Below, piece by piece: positions 1-10,900 of a stretch of 64,000 bases of DNA. Origin of the DNA: Marthasterias glacialis. Taxonomy: Eukaryota; Echinodermata; Asteroidea; Forcipulatida; Asteriidae. The translations under genes were made by a program, and so were the position numbers. Each line of letters opens with the position of its first letter. Within the stretch, counting starts at the first letter, position 1. Location of the stretch: positions 5,050,290-5,114,289 of the forward strand of contig OU452221.1 of assembly GCA_911728455.2 (NCBI GenBank), read 5' to 3'. The notes beneath the pieces are model-generated. The model saw only the letters and a list, made by a program, of their open reading frames with translations, searched no databases and was not told where the DNA came from.

Positions 1-38
1 GCCATCCCATGGCTGAAGCCACTTGATTCGGATGTGCC
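1..38. mobile_element. End of a Harbinger-like MITE, cut by the window edge
   Basis: ggctgaagccacttgattcg followed by gatgtgcc matches the right terminus of the GGCCGTGTCCGAAT family seen complete at 58957-59083. Confidence 0.55.
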
Positions 39-119
39 CTATAATGGATATGCACAACCATTTTCCTTTTACGGCCGTTTTGACCACACTGAGGGCGCTG
101 TTGTACATATCTCTGTGGG

Positions 120-330
120 AATCATGATGTCAGATGCATAAGGTCTATAGACCTTATGCATTGACGTCACCACGCCGCCATCTTAGAGGTAAAACGACGA
201 TGTAACAATGGAAAACGCACATCTTTGTACGCGCGGCGCACAGGATGGGCCAATGAGCAACCTTCTTTTGACCTCTAGACGAGGGCGCCCTACTCAAACG
301 ACGTCATGTGCATAAGGTCTATTGTTGTAA
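120..330. mobile_element. Probable MITE with ataaggtctat ends
   Basis: Contains tgcataaggtctat near both edges, a gacgtcac/gacgtcatg pair near the ends, and tgacctctagacgagggcg inside. It shares motifs with 3094-3240 and 33230-33380. Boundaries are approximate. Confidence 0.45.
135..160. repeat. Perfect 26-bp palindrome
   Basis: The half-site TGCATAAGGTCTA is followed by its exact reverse complement. The same ataaggtctat motif recurs at about 311-324 and in related form near 3229 and 33243, always beside tgacgtca and gatggcgg-type sequence, so it is probably a transposon terminus. Confidence 0.85.
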
Positions 331-613
331 TAAAACCGTCATCAATATTTAACATTAACAATGTTTGTTACCATTATGAATTTAATCATTTATGGCTTTC
401 CCCTCCAATATTATCAGTCTGACTCTGACCATCTCTAACCTGGGCCCAATTTCACAGACCTGCTTAACGGCAAATTTTGTGCTTAGTTTTGCAATTCTCG
501 TGTCATGATATTGCTACTATCACTAACCGTAAAGTGTAAGACACTAAAAGGCAAGTTAACCATGCAAATCCTTGGTGAAGGCACAAGCTGGCAGTCAAAT
601 TATCTTGCTAACT

Positions 614-1287
614 AGACCCAGTTACTGGGGCGCTGTACTCCTTTTAAAAAAATTTTGACATTATCTGTCGTACTAGCGCCCCAGTAAACAATATGTAGTA
701 ACTGCGACGGTCAGGAGGATTTAAATTCTTATGTTACGACTGTTTTCTGACTTGAAAAAAGTCGTATTAACGCTGTGGGATCACGTGTTCGCTGATGCCC
801 GGACTTGAATATTGTTTTGCGCAGTCAACGCAGGATACCAGTCAACGAACACCACAAAGTTCCATTGGTCATGATTGCCGAGCGCGTGCTGTACAATGTT
901 GCCATTGTGGGGTCGTTGACACAGCTGGTATCCTGCATTGACTGCGCAAAACAATATTCAAGTCCGGGCATCAGCGAACACGTGATCCCGCTGCGTTAAT
1001 ACGACTTTTTTCAAGTCAGAAAACAGTCGTAACATTAGAAATCAAAATGGCGATTGTAACGGCAGGGTTGTCAGAGGCCCTAAAAATGATCGTGAGTACA
1101 ATTAAATGCATTTTATTACATCATAAACACTTGAAGAAGACAGTAGGCGAATTTTGAGCAATTCTGTTGAGTCTAAGGCATTTTTTTTAACAGAGGTGAT
1201 TTAAATTCTCCTGACTGTCGCAGTTACTACATATTGTTTACTGGAGTACAGTAAAAAGGAGTACAGCGTCCCAGTTACTGGGTCTAC
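614..1287. mobile_element. Long fold-back element with nested arms
   Basis: Inner arms 733-855 and 906-1033 are nearly perfect inverted copies (about 115 bp, loop about 50). Outer arms, 614-730 and about 1195-1287, also pair: agacccagttactgggg, acaatatgtagtaactgcga and gtcaggag recur inverted on the right. The right side carries about 160 extra bases (1034-1194) not matched on the left. A third partial terminus, with internal inverted repeats of gattttgacattatctgtcg, follows at 1352-1490. No transposase ORF; the 64-codon ORF at 805 lies across the palindrome. Confidence 0.8.
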
Positions 1288-1351
1288 TTACTAACCTGTG
1301 AAATATGCTTACGCTTAACCAAATTTTGGCGTTATATAGTTAGCACATTTG

Positions 1352-1495
1352 CTAGACCCAGTAACTGGGACACTGTACTCCTTTTTTGAGATTTTGACAT
1401 TATCTGTCGTACTTTTTTGAGATTTTGACATTATCTTTCGTACTAGTACGACAGATACACATGTAATGTCAAAATCTCAAAAAAGGAGAAGTCTA
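1352..1495. mobile_element. Fragment related to the neighbouring fold-back
   Basis: Begins tagacccagtaactggga, like the outer arm of the 614-1287 element. It contains a direct repeat (gattttgacattatctgtcg, about 1392 and 1420), then an inverted copy ending near 1486. Confidence 0.65.
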
Positions 1496-1499
1496 CACA

Positions 1500-2860
1500 T
1501 TTGCTTACCGTTAAGTTGCGCTATGAAATGGTTTCGCATCAGACTGCCTTTTATTTGACGTATTTTGACAGTTTTTTAAAAATCGTTTTTCACGTTTTCA
1601 AGCCTTTACAATTGTTCAAACTGCCTGTTCCCCGGTGAATACATTCTTCAACCCTTTCCAGATAGGCATAAATCTGTACACTAGTAATCAATAGACAGTA
1701 GATATTTACCTAAATTCATGGATATAGAGTGGCAGTCGGATGCGACAATTTAGCCAAGGTTTATTATTAACATTCCAATGTAAATCAGCTCAACAACTAA
1801 TTATTAAATTATGCTATCTACCTGACTTCACTGAGTAAACTGCAATCGGAGTCCTTAATTCTCTCTGATCTGAGGATCAAGAGGAGTAGTGTGTAAAGCT
1901 TGTTTACCGTGGATGAAGCACATGTGTGCTAGCGCCCTCTCTTGTCTGAACTATAACTCACTGGTAACCGATATACCACTAATAATTCACAACGAACCTT
2001 GGGTACCAGTGAATTAAGATGTCAGCGCCCATACAAAAAATTTGCTCCGAACCAAAAACAACTGCCCGGCTCAGTCTTCAGAGGAAAACAAACTACTCAA
2101 TTTAACCGTATAAAGTGTTGGGTAAGTATACCAAATTGCTAGATATATGTGATTACAGTTCATCAAGGACTTCATTAGGCCCTTCACTTATCTGTGGTAT
2201 TCTACCGAAATTAAAGATCAAGTTCAACTAAGGGAGTTATAGATCATTCATCATGCATTGCATGTCATGGACTGGAGGTCGTTGGTAGTAGAAAATAAAA
2301 GTTTTGGGACCGATTTCAAGATTGATCTTATTAACTGTGTAATTTGAACTGCAAAGCAAAGTGTGATATCACCATACAAATCACTTTGTTATACAATGGT
2401 ATTAGACTGAATTTTTATTGGTCGAGAACCAATCACGTGACATAATACAAAATGTCATGTCTTCCCCAAAAAGTGATGTTGTCGGGGTCCATTACCTAGA
2501 TCGTCCTCAGAAAATTCATTTCATCGTTCCCATTGATATGTATATTGAAGTTGGCAAATACACCCGAGAAAGAGGTAGGTCATGATTACTCCTAGAACTA
2601 TGATGAGGTTCGTTCCGCTATCGTCTCCACGAACCTCATAGAGTGACATGTACAAAATCCTATTCGAAACTTTCTGCCCTTCACGTTTACATGGCTACAG
2701 TTTTTTTTTGAAATCAGATCTCGCCAAAACTAGGCTGTATGTGTTCTTTCAACTCTCATCGAGCGTTGCACGGGTCCAGAAAATCCAATCCGCAAACTAA
2801 AAGTTGTTAAAAAGTGATAAATTCTCACCGTAATTCAGATCCCATTCAAACAGTATTGCA
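1500..2860. other. No gene seen; unique-looking AT-rich sequence
   Basis: Apart from the donor at 2122 and a short hairpin (tgaggttcgt..acgaacctca, about 2609-2640), I recognise nothing. No ORF resembles a known family. Confidence 0.5.
2031..2121 (+). other. Candidate upstream noncoding exon, weak
   Basis: A consensus donor (ttg|g gtaagtat, GT at 2122-2123) ends a stretch with no recognised repeat. It could be the 3' edge of a FHIT 5'UTR exon joining the acceptor at 4812, which would make a 2.7-kb intron. The left boundary given is arbitrary. There is no protein signal, and such donors occur by chance. Confidence 0.18.
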
Positions 2861-2975
2861 ACAAATATGGCGACCGGAGTTGCAAAATTAACTGGTATGC
2901 TGCTATGCGGTGCGCTGGTCCTATGGGCTGGTTCCACGTACCAGTTAATTTTGCAACTCCAGTTGCCATATTTGT
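2861..2975. repeat. Hairpin with 37-bp arms
   Basis: 2861-2897 (acaaatatggcgacc, then ggagttgcaaaattaactgg, ta) and 2939-2975 are near-perfect inverted copies around a 41-base loop. Both strands contain ORFs only because of the inverted symmetry. Confidence 0.9.
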
Positions 2976-3036
2976 GTGAATGCAGTGGCAGGGGACCTTT
3001 ATACCCTAGATTCTGCGCGTTGTATTCAACGGAGGA

Positions 3037-3092
3037 GTCCAACCTAGGTAGATAGATGATAGACCTTATCATCTATCTAGCCTAGGTTGGAC
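3037..3092. repeat. Hairpin, about 25-bp arms
   Basis: gtccaacctaggtagatag is followed within 56 bases by its near-exact inverse, with one extra base in the right arm. The spacer is only a few bases. It lies between the 2861-2975 hairpin and the 3094-3240 repeat. Confidence 0.88.
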
Positions 3093-3093
3093 T

Positions 3094-3240
3094 AAGAGCT
3101 TATATGCCTATATGACGTTACCTGAGCATTTAGTAGCCCTACAGGAAAGGACACCCTCATGCTAAGGTCAAAACAGCTACAACGCACGTTCAATGCTGCG
3201 TTTGACCTCAAAGATGGCGGTGACTGCGTAAGGTCTATTG
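3094..3240. mobile_element. Repeat copy shared with 33230-33380
   Basis: Shares with 33230-33380 the ordered blocks gagcatttagta, caggaaaggacaccctc, gaggtcaaaacagctaca (aaggtcaaaa here), acgcacgttc, tttgacctcaaagatgg and gtattg. Ends in gcgtaaggtctattg like the 120-330 element. Confidence 0.75.
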
Positions 3241-4103
3241 ACAGATCAGTAGCTGTGATGATTGTAACTTTCCATCCTCCCAATGGTCGCAGACCGGAGC
3301 GAAGGGTTATGAAGTGCCACAAATAAGAATTGCGCATATATTCATTTTCAGCCATTTCTGTCAGACTAGTGACCAGATTTGCCCCATTTTTACCACTTTC
3401 AACATTTATAATACACATATTCTAAGAACACATACTTGATCAAATGCCTTACAATATTCCAATTCGAAAAACAGGTCCATCAGAGACCTGTATAATTAAT
3501 ATACTTTAAACTTGTTAAGTGCATTGATGATTATGGAGCGCATTTTACCGATGTGCACGATTTTGTCCAGTCTGCTAGGCAAAATCGTCAGTCAAGTTGT
3601 ACCAGCCAATCTTAGCATCTTGTGTTTGTTTGTGTCACCTTGTTAACTTGGGCCATGCACTAACCGCATGGCCATTGACTGAGACACAACAACACACCCT
3701 ACTGTTGATATTAAATAAAATTGTAAATTACAACAATATTAATATAAGGGCTGTATTGCTGTAAAGTACTTAACCGACGACAAAACAAAACAAAACAAAA
3801 CCTAAAACAATCACTCCACCCACATGGTATCATCAAAATTATCTATGGTCTCTTTGTAATATTGTACTGGTAGGTCACCAAGCTGTTAATAGTTTTATTA
3901 TTTCCGAACAGTGACAGTTATACATACGTGTATACCCTTATTATTCCAAATGGGTAGTTTGTACTATATCTGTATAAATAAAAAAAAGATTACACAATTG
4001 AAGGTAACTGTTGTTGTAATCTAAATCATTCTTTAACTACAGCTTTCAACTACAGCTTGTTTTTGTAACATTCAACATTCACCATTCACCTCCAGACTTC
4101 GTT

Positions 4104-4427
4104 GTAGTGACCTCCACCATAGACCTCATTGTAGTGACCTCCACCATAGACCTCATTGTTGTAACCTTTGGCATAGACGTCATTGTGGTAACCTCAACCA
4201 TAGACCTCATTGTAGTGACCTCCACCATAGACCTCATTGTAGTGACCACCACCATAGACCTCATTGTTGTAACCTTTGGCATAGACGTCATTGTGGTAAC
4301 CTCAACCATAGACCTCATTGTATTGACCTCCACCATAGACCTCATTGTTGTAACCTTTGCCATAGACATCATTGTGGTAACCTCAACCATAGACCTCATT
4401 GTAGTGACCTCCACCATAGACCTCATT
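4104..4427. repeat. 27-bp minisatellite, 12 units, open in frame on both strands
   Basis: Twelve uninterrupted 27-bp units related to gtagtgacctccaccatag plus acctcatt. Unit types recur in a four-unit (108-bp) order with gttgtaacctttggc, then gtggtaacctcaacc, then two gtagtgacc units. The period is divisible by three, so it reads as a 9-residue repeat (about TSTIDLIVV) on + and another on -. I regard these as composition artefacts. It ends 385 bp before the FHIT coding-exon acceptor. Confidence 0.95.
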
Positions 4428-4810
4428 TCAGAGCCCTCAATTATTAACCTTATACCAGTGCTTTCTACCATTGACTTAATTCTTTACAGAATTTCATGTT
4501 GCATGATCAGGATCTGATGGGCTAAATTTTGGCTCAATTTAATAATAATACTAACTAGATTTATTGAGAGGCACTTTACAACATAATAATAATACCAATT
4601 TTTAAAGCGCCATCTATCTATGACCAAACATATCCTGAGGCGCTGGAATATTAATTAATTTATTCATAACGTAAACCGAATATTTTGTCTATCTATTTCT
4701 CAAAAGGATAAGAGACTAGAAAGTGATTCTTAGAAGCAAGGAGCCAGGGAAATTGATCGAACTTCACAAGCGCCTTTTATGGCAGAAAACTCACAATCTG
4801 TCTACCCTGC

Positions 4811-4812
4811 AG
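4811..4812 (+). other. FHIT: Splice acceptor before FHIT coding exon 1
   Basis: The tract tctgtctaccctgcag is pyrimidine-rich and ends in AG twelve bases before the chosen FHIT start codon. It implies at least one noncoding exon upstream, as in mammalian FHIT. The earlier in-frame ATG at 4779 would then be intronic. Confidence 0.55.
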
Positions 4813-4823
4813 ATGACATAAAA

Positions 4824-4923
4824 ATGTACGCCTTCGGCCAACACCTTATAAGAGGAACGCAGGTTTTTTTCAGGACACCGTTGTGCTATGGATTTGTCAA
4901 CAGAAAGCCAGTGCTGCCTGGTC
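4824..4923 (+). CDS. FHIT: FHIT coding exon 1
   Basis: Encodes residues 1-33 plus one base of codon 34, starting MYAFGQHLIRG and ending NRKPVLPG. The donor is gtatcc at 4924. The ATG at 4824 is chosen because it aligns with the FHIT N-terminus one residue short. The frame stays open to an earlier ATG at 4779, but a good acceptor (tctgtctaccctgcag, AG at 4811-4812) lies between the two, so the exon probably starts at 4813 with an 11-base leader. That leader holds a minimal upstream ORF, ATG ACA TAA, in another frame. If an upstream coding exon existed, the leader could also read D-I-K in phase, the arrangement a NitFhit fusion would need. Confidence 0.92.
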
Positions 4924-7900
4924 GTATCCTTTTATTTCTTCATTTAAATACAATTGGTTTTCAAACTCTGCTTTCAGTCGGTAAGTTGATGCATTTACAC
5001 ATGGATGTGTTGAGAGCAATATCAGGATTATTGCTCGAACTTGAGATTGAGCGGCGCAATCTCAGGATTGTTGCTGGATCTCTAGATTGAGCAGCATAAT
5101 CTCGTAATCTCATAAGCTTGATCTTGAGTTTGAGCGGTGCAATCTCAGGATTGTTGCTCAATCTCTAGATTAAGCAGCGCAATCTCCGGATTATTGCTTG
5201 ATCGCTAGATTGAGCAGCGCAATCTCAATTCTCAGGATTATTACTCGGTCTTGAGATTGGGCAGCGCAATCTTAGGATTTTGGGGGCCTGGCAATGTTTA
5301 CATCCCCAATTTGAGGGTTCTATCTTGAAACTACCCAACTCTAACAAGCATGCCATATGGACATCTTATAACCACTGGAGCTTATGGGAGACTAAGGCCG
5401 CGTCTAAATCAAGCGACTTCAGCTATGGCTATGGCTGTTGGCTGCTCTCATTGAAGAATAGGACTTTCCAGCATTCCGGCCGTAGCCACTGCCTAAGCCA
5501 TTAATTCAGACACGGCCAAAGATATTAGGCAGCAGATTCCTAAATAATTTGACATCGTTCAGGTAGATCTGAGCATGTGCATCTGAGAACAATGGGTTTA
5601 CCTGGTGAGTCTGCTGCCACCAAGAATTCCGGTCAAAATGGCTGGGACACTTAAAACTAAATATACCCTCCCCAGTCACAGCCCCTCCCAAGTTTGTCCA
5701 CATCCAATCAAGGCTTTATAAGCTAAGAAAAAATTCAGACAATCCCAGCCAAAATGGTCGGGACACTTAACAATCAGTATATCCTTCCCATTCTCCTGCA
5801 CAACCCACAATGTTGTTACAAGGAGGGCAGACTGGGCAATGAGAGCCGACATTGACTTGGGGAGGTGGAGGGGGGGCCCAGCTAGATTTGGTCGGGATTG
5901 TAGTGTACCAAAAAAAACTCCCTTTTAGCATGATGTGGACGATGTTTACCGTCAAACTTTATCGAACAGAATAGTGTCTTTGTTATCACACTGTACCCAG
6001 AAGTAAAGTTCCTTGACCCTGCTCTTCTAAGATGTCCTGGTATCGCCACTGCGTGTGGTGGAGCGGTTTCGAGACTTGACGTCCGCGGAGGTTGCCGATA
6101 TGTTCAAGGCAGTGCACATCATAGCCAAGGCTGTTGAAGTAGAGTATGAAGGGACTGCAATGTCACTTGGGTTGCAGGTATTTCTAACAATTTGTCTTGC
6201 CTAAGTGTTTAGTAGCTCTGGGACCAAATTCATGGCCCCCCAAAAAACGTTTACAGGAAAAGAAAATTTCCTGCTTACTTAAACATGTATTTTACTGATT
6301 AGCAAGAATTTATTCATGTGCACACCTCATAATACTACGCATTCTTTACTAAAACAGCTACTGCAGAATTTTTTTTTTTTTTTAGCCCTGTAAGCAGAAG
6401 ATGTCTTGGTAATTAGCACCATTGGGCAGGCAGCTGAAAGCTGAATTTTGCTATACAGCTAAAATGGCAGTGGACACAAAATGCCGCAAGGCAGATGCGC
6501 ACAGCTAACTACAGACACATCATTCTTGGCTTGTGTATGAGATACTCTCATTGAATCTCACTAAATGCAATTAACATTTGAGTATAATTATAGAAATGTA
6601 ATTATCACTTAGTGCTATTATATGAGTATTCGCCTCGGAAAGAATGAAATCCATCAATGCTTAACATAGATGTTAAATTTGCATCGGGGATAAAGAATAT
6701 TATTTGTGTTTACCCATACACCAGTGTGTGTTAAGCACTGTATAGTCGGTACTTTCCCGAGTCCTGTGAAAAAAAAAACACAGGCACATTTACTCAGGTG
6801 GGATTTGAACTAACGACCTTTGCCCTTTTAGAGCAGATGTCTTACCAACTGGACCACTGAGAATGCCCGGCAGCTAGAGGCAGTTCGACTCTGTTTAAGC
6901 AGAGGGTACTGCAACGATTAATAGAAGTTAAATTTGCATTTGGTATGAACTATATTACTTAATATTTTGTCATTTCAGCTATTTAATGCATTTCAAATGA
7001 TCCCATTTATTGATTTGTAAGTATTAAATTCTGTGAAGTGTGTTATGGCCGAGTGTTCTAGATCATCCAACTTAAGTTCTTATGCCTGAGTCATCAGAGT
7101 GTGGGTTCGAATCCCGGTCGTAACACTGGGCAAGGCACTTAATTGCTTCTCATCACCCAGGAGTAAATGGGTACCTGTGAGGGCAGAGATTGTTGATGTG
7201 AATGATCAGCAACCTGTGTGCCCATTTGGCTGCCGGTGCTGCATACTCGGAAGGAGTTGAGATGGTCTCAGGAATGCTTAAGGCCAAATGAACAGGGGTA
7301 GTAATAGTCTAAGACACTTTGATACAATATTTTAAAGTACCTAATAAATGCATATTAGTATTATTATTAAAGAGAATGGGCCACGCTAGAAGTCTCTCTT
7401 CAAAAAAAGTTTTACATCCCTCAATACACCTATATCTACCACGAAAAAACATTGACAGAATTATAGAATGCTTGGTTATTCATGTACAAAGGCAGTTTCC
7501 GAGCCTCTTTTCACTCCCCACCTCGAGCCAAAATCAGAACAACAGCAGTCGGTGCCTGAAAGTTGTCTCCAGAAATTCTAAAGAATAGTGATGTCGCAGG
7601 AAGTACTCCTCTGTCAAACGGTTGTTTGTTGTTACTCATTGAAGCATTGCTCAGTGTAGACCATCCGGGGATTCAGTATTTCCAGTGACATCATGATTTG
7701 TTTGCTGCTCGGGATTTTGATAAATTTAGGCGGCAGGCTAGTTAAAGGAGTAAAAACTCCCTGCAAATATCACTTATTTTGTCAATTTAATGTCACAAAA
7801 GAGAAGTTTGTCCGATGCAATAATTATAGAAAGCAGAAAACTAAACAATAACGTCAACATCAATCACCATGGCCCATCCTCTTTAATAATTGTTATTATT

Positions 7901-10900
7901 ATTAATTGTTATTATTATTAATAATAAATAATATTTTTATGTTCCTTGCTTTGTTTGTTTTTCAGGATGGACCTGATGCTGGTCAGACAGTCAAGGTAAG
8001 TTTAATGCGATACCTGGTGATTTGACAAAGTTTGGTTGTGACTGAACAGAAAACATTTGCCGATTGCTGTGGAAAATTCGCTTAGGAAAAATGTTGGTTT
8101 GTCAGAAGAACCCTCCTTGCATTTGACATCAGGAGCTCATACAGCGCCCTCACTGAGGTTAAAGGAAAACCTCTCATTGGCTTATAGTTGTGTGTGGTGC
8201 GCGTAGACAAGTGCACGTTACCATTGTTTGACCTCAGCGTCAGTGGTGTATGCCAATGGTCAGAGTTGTATGACTCGAGTCCAGGACTCAGACTCGAGTC
8301 GTCTCGAGTCACAATTTCGAGTCACGTCTGCAAAAGACTCGGACTCGGACTCAGACTCGACTGTCATGACTCCCCCTTGACCCCGAGGACTTGTGACTCA
8401 TGAGTTACGTATTTTCCATGATTTATTATTATTTTTTTTTAATGATTAAATACAATTCCGATAATCTGATCGTCACACGTCATTCACACGTCGAAGGATC
8501 AGCGGATGTTTACGCGGTAGCTGACGAAGTACAGTGTCATATGGTGTTGTAAGTAACAGCGTCCGTGATTATTCTGTAGATATGGCCACATGGCATGTGA
8601 ACGCTACTCGGACGTATTCCTGTAAAAGCATTATTGTTCACCACACCAATGTTAACGCTGGTATTCTGGCAGCATTAAACACCATAGCCACTGCTTGATG
8701 TATATTACCAGGGAAATGGGAATGTCTGGTTTGAAATCACTAGTGATCCTTAAAGTCATCTAAGTGAACAGGTTTAAGTGTTCTAACTATTTAGTTGTTA
8801 AAACAAGTGACTCGTGACTTGGACTCGGACTCGACACTGGTGACTCGACTCCAACTCTGCCAATGGTTTATAAGCCATTGCAGAGAGCTTCTGCAAACAA
8901 TCAAGGACCTTACAACGTGAACAAAATATACATACCTCATGCATATGATGTCACGAGGCTACTGGGTATTTGTACCATCTAAGAGCAAGTTCGGACAATG
9001 ACATTAGACCGATCCATTAAGCCCCGCCTACTAACCATTAACCAATCACAGCCTTGACAACACCACTGAAAGTCGGACAAAAGTCCGACATGTTAAAATC
9101 CCATTAGAAAATTAAACAAACCGCCGCCGTTGTTCTGACACACAACAACACACACAACTGTTCTAATGTTTTTGTTTTAATTTGTTTGTATCACTGGTGG
9201 TGCAAATCCCACAGCAGTGGTCCCTGTACAGTCGTGTAAAAGTGGTTTAACAGTGTTCCTGTCTGCATTGTTCTTTGGACTCACGGCACTGCTCAAAAGG
9301 CCACAGAACTAATTCCTTACCATTTTATGAATCTTTTTCAGCATGTTCACGTTCATATCTTGCCGAGAAGAAAGGGAGATTTTAAAAACAACGATGACAT
9401 CTACACACACGTAAGTACCTTCTTTTTTTTTAACTCAAATTGTTAGCATTTTATTTTAATGATGCAATTCTTACACCAGATATATATAAACATAGATTTT
9501 GGTTTGCCTCTATGTGTTGATATTTAGAAAACAAGTCAATTTTTTACCCTCAACCTATGGTGTATACTAAAAGGTCTTCAGCATTCTGTGAAACAGATTC
9601 ATAAGGCCTTGAACTGCACCAAAGATTATAGAGCGCTGAAGGCGCAAGATGGGTAACTGGAGCTCTATCTATTGTTGGAACGTGAAATACACATGGGTGC
9701 CATTTCAGCAAGCAAATGTTTTGTTTCCCATAGATAGCAATGGTCATTGTCTGCACTGATCTGCACTGATCTATTGTTGCATCAAAAGAGTTACTTGCTG
9801 AAATGGCGTCCAGCGGGATTTCCGCATTTCAGCCTGAGTTCCCCATCTTTTGCTTTTGGCGCTCTATAATCATTGAACTACACGGAGGCCACAGAGGCCA
9901 TGACCCCTGATACCCTGGACTTGGTCCTGGTGTCCTTTCAAAAACTTCCCATGTTCTTAAAGATTTTCGAATTGTTGTGCCCTTTGCAAAAATGAAAATG
10001 GCCTTGCCCTCTCAAAGATGAAATATCCAGGCTTGTTTCGCGGGTTTCTTGTTTCACATGTCCAATGAAAAGCCACTGCCAATTCGTGTGGAGACCGCCG
10101 CAGCCTTCACTCAGAGTTTGTGTACACATGCCTCTAATGAAAGACTAGTACAAGGTCTGTGTCACAGGCGGTTGTAGAGCAATTGCTTATTCACAAAATG
10201 ACACTATTTTGGGTCCCGCTTTTTTTCTTCAATTTATTGTTTTCAATTCATTTAGGTTTATGATTCAACAGAAAAAAAAGCAAGACTGTAGTTCAAAGGA
10301 CTAATAACCAACGTGTTTACAATAAAAACAACAAAAGTACGTAAAATCAAATTTATGAAGTCATAAGTAGAATGCTCAAATAAATAAGTGGCTGAAGATG
10401 TTCGGTTAAATGAGTGGCTGAAGACTATTGGGTAAAGTGATAGAAAAAAACATTTTGAAAAACACTTTATCTTCAGACGTTTATGTTACCAGGGCTTGAA
10501 TTTTGTGGGAAAAATACATAAGGCAAAAGGGCTTGCTGCTCAAATTGTTTACGGGACCAGTTTTTTTTTTATAAAACCAAAATTGAAATGAGAGAAGAAG
10601 AAAAAATACACCTACACCGTTTAACATTTGAACTGTTTGAATTTGAACAAGCACCAAGAGAAGATTTATTTAATGAGTAAGTATTCTGCAATACTCAGCA
10701 GAATTGAAAGAGATTTATCCGACTCAGAATCATCATTTAAAAAAAAAAACACTTGTAGGACTGCCGAACTTGTCCAGTCATGAGTTTACTGGGTTAATGC
10801 TAAAATCACTGGCCTCGGGCCTGCGGTCCAGTATAATGTTTCTTCAGGTTTTTAAAAAATGTAGAGCTATCACATTTTTTTTCGAAGATTTGGTTTATGA

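Noticed and set aside
805..999. 64-codon ORF
   Set aside because: Lies across the palindrome of the fold-back element; no domain.
2797..3072. 91- and 62-codon ORFs on opposite strands
   Set aside because: They span the inverted repeat 2861-2975, which forces mirrored open frames.
4107..4517. 136-codon ORF of TSTIDLIVV-type repeats, with a 130-codon ORF on the other strand
   Set aside because: Both are products of the 27-bp minisatellite period being divisible by three; no start context, splice or domain supports a protein.
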